A stretch of DNA of 64,000 bases. Origin: Oceanospirillum sanctuarii (lineage in GTDB: Bacteria > Pseudomonadota > Gammaproteobacteria > Pseudomonadales > Halomonadaceae). Positions 63,046-64,000 of the stretch are shown piece after piece. Both the position numbers and the translations under genes were made by a program. The stretch is taken from contig NZ_MTBA01000001.1 in NCBI RefSeq assembly GCF_002150805.1, forward strand, positions 641,854 through 705,853, read 5' to 3'. The notes below the pieces were generated by a model. The model was not told the DNA's origin, did not search any database, and saw only the letters and a program-made list of their open reading frames with translations. The first letter of the stretch is position 1. Every line of letters begins with the position of its first letter.

Positions 63046-64000
63046 TCTGCCTTTCTTGGTGGCCGGGCAGCTCAGGCTCAGGCTTACCTTCAGCCCACGT
63101 TCCTCTCCAAACTTTTTCTTTATCTTATTTCCTTTCTGTTTTTAATCGCGATAAGCCGACCGGCAGTTGCTATTGAACTGACGCCTGCAGAACGTGAGCT
63201 AATTCAACCCGGACAAACCATCGAAGTCGCCGTGATGTACGACTTTGTACCTTTTTCCTATGTTGAGGAGGGGACATTCAAAGGCTTTGTTGCAGATCTG
63301 CTTAAGCTGATCGAAAAGAAAACCGGTGCCACTCTGAAGCCAAGGATCGGGGAGTGGGGCGATAACCTTGAGCGTCTGAACCAGAAACGGATCGATGCTA
63401 TTGCTGATATCTCCTTCAAACCGGAGCGAACCTCTTTCGCCCTGTACACCACACCATATTTTGAAATCCCTATTGCCGTTTTTACCGACAAGTCTTTCGG
63501 CCGCTATGAAGGTTTGGCAGATCTGTCAGGAAAACACGTCGGTGTTTTACGGGATATTTTCTATCTGGCAGAGTTGAGCCAACTGGAAGATATCAAAATC
63601 AGTACCTATGACGATTACGAGCAGCTGACCCGTGCCGTTGCACTGGGTGAGATCGAAGTAGGCCTGCAGAACCTGACTTCCGGTCTCTACTACGCCTCCA
63701 AGAATGCCTATATCAATATTCACGTAGCTGGTGAGTTTACCGTAAAGAATCTGGGGCGTGAGGATCTGCGCTTTGGGGTACGTGTTGACCGCCCTGCGAT
63801 TCAATCACTGCTGCAAAAAGGGATGGACAGCATCACGCCGATGGAATGGCGTCAGCTGACGGATCACTGGCTTGGCATCTCTCCTGCGGATATCTCCGGC
63901 AAGCAAAGCGGCCTGACATTAACTCCGGAAGAGCGTGAGTTTGTTAAGAACAACCCCATCATCCGTGTGCAGAACGAGACCAACTATCAGCCTTACAACT
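63043..64000 (+). CDS. Sensor protein with tandem periplasmic solute-binding domains, partial
   Basis: The gene is open from the ATG at 63043 to the window edge (319 codons). A hydrophobic segment (about residues 27-45) acts as signal peptide or anchor. The first SBP_bac_3 domain (about 47-285) has T-I-E-V-A-V-M-Y-D-F-V-P-F-S-Y near 60-74 and L-S-G-K-H-V-G-V-L near 161-169. A second domain starts with L-T-P-E-E-R-E-F-V-K-N-N-P-I-I-R-V near 294, the usual junction in BvgS-like sensors and in some GGDEF proteins. The output domain is outside the window. AAAAGGGA precedes the start inside a hairpin loop. Confidence 0.82.
   Translation, partial: MSAFLGGRAAQAQAYLQPTFLSKLFLYLISFLFLIAISRPAVAIELTPAERELIQPGQTIEVAVMYDFVPFSYVEEGTFKGFVADLLKLIEKKTGATLKPRIGEWGDNLERLNQKRIDAIADISFKPERTSFALYTTPYFEIPIAVFTDKSFGRYEGLADLSGKHVGVLRDIFYLAELSQLEDIKISTYDDYEQLTRAVALGEIEVGLQNLTSGLYYASKNAYINIHVAGEFTVKNLGREDLRFGVRVDRPAIQSLLQKGMDSITPMEWRQLTDHWLGISPADISGKQSGLTLTPEEREFVKNNPIIRVQNETNYQPYN

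Overview
The window looks like chromosomal DNA from a marine-type gammaproteobacterium, probably an Oceanospirillales/Oceanospirillaceae relative. This is inferred from a recBCD-type recD, a BCCT osmolyte transporter, an HBM-domain chemoreceptor, many two-component and substrate-binding sensors, a FAN1-type VRR nuclease, and moderate GC with clear Shine-Dalgarno starts. Species cannot be fixed from the sequence alone. I saw no tRNA, rRNA, CRISPR array, transposase or prophage.

Layout. 1-2.3 kb: end of recB and recD. 2.7-4.1 kb: two small lipoprotein genes in AT-richer DNA. 4.3-10 kb: a LysR regulator divergent from a penicillin G acylase, then an FAD aromatic hydroxylase. 10.2-14 kb: an orphan solute-binding protein, gamma-glutamyltransferase and a polysaccharide deacetylase. 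14.3-21.2 kb: a type I restriction-modification system (hsdR, hsdM, hsdS). 21.3-30.9 kb: a copper/silver-type locus. Its plus-strand part holds a His-rich protein, TolC-like, CusB-like and CusA-like efflux proteins and a Met-rich cytochrome b562-like protein. Its minus-strand part holds a His-rich protein, a HupE/UreJ-like membrane protein and a membrane-anchored periplasmic protein. 31-35 kb: another solute-binding protein, an XPD/DinG-type helicase with a nuclease-like N-terminus, and a small conserved protein. 35.3-43 kb: a very large hybrid histidine kinase, a CheB-CheR fusion and an HD-GYP response regulator in one run. 43-52 kb: a MocR/PdxR-type regulator, an HBM chemoreceptor, a phosphorelay split over four genes, and a PAS protein with a ruined GGDEF domain. 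52-59 kb: cobyrinate a,c-diamide synthase, cytosolic-type 5'-nucleotidase, an ABC-F ATPase and a BCCT transporter. 58.9-62.9 kb: a CLCA_X-type protein, the FAN1-like nuclease and a coiled-coil protein. The window ends inside a sensor with tandem solute-binding domains.

How the genes fit together. The metal locus is the most distinctive part. Nearly every small protein in it carries Met/His-rich segments. The CusB-like adaptor ends in 21 consecutive five-residue M-x-H-x-x repeats, and the operon ends with a cytochrome b562-type fold that keeps both heme ligands and has a Met/His-rich insert. No CusF gene is present, so these elements may do the periplasmic metal handling. The acylase keeps the catalytic and calcium residues of penicillin G acylase but has Trp in place of beta-Ala69. 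Other points of interest are a three-way-junction RNA-like fold ahead of the efflux operon, an inverted repeat that places a ribosome-binding site in its loop and a start codon in its stem (63.0 kb), and the split Hpt/kinase/receiver/OmpR phosphorelay.
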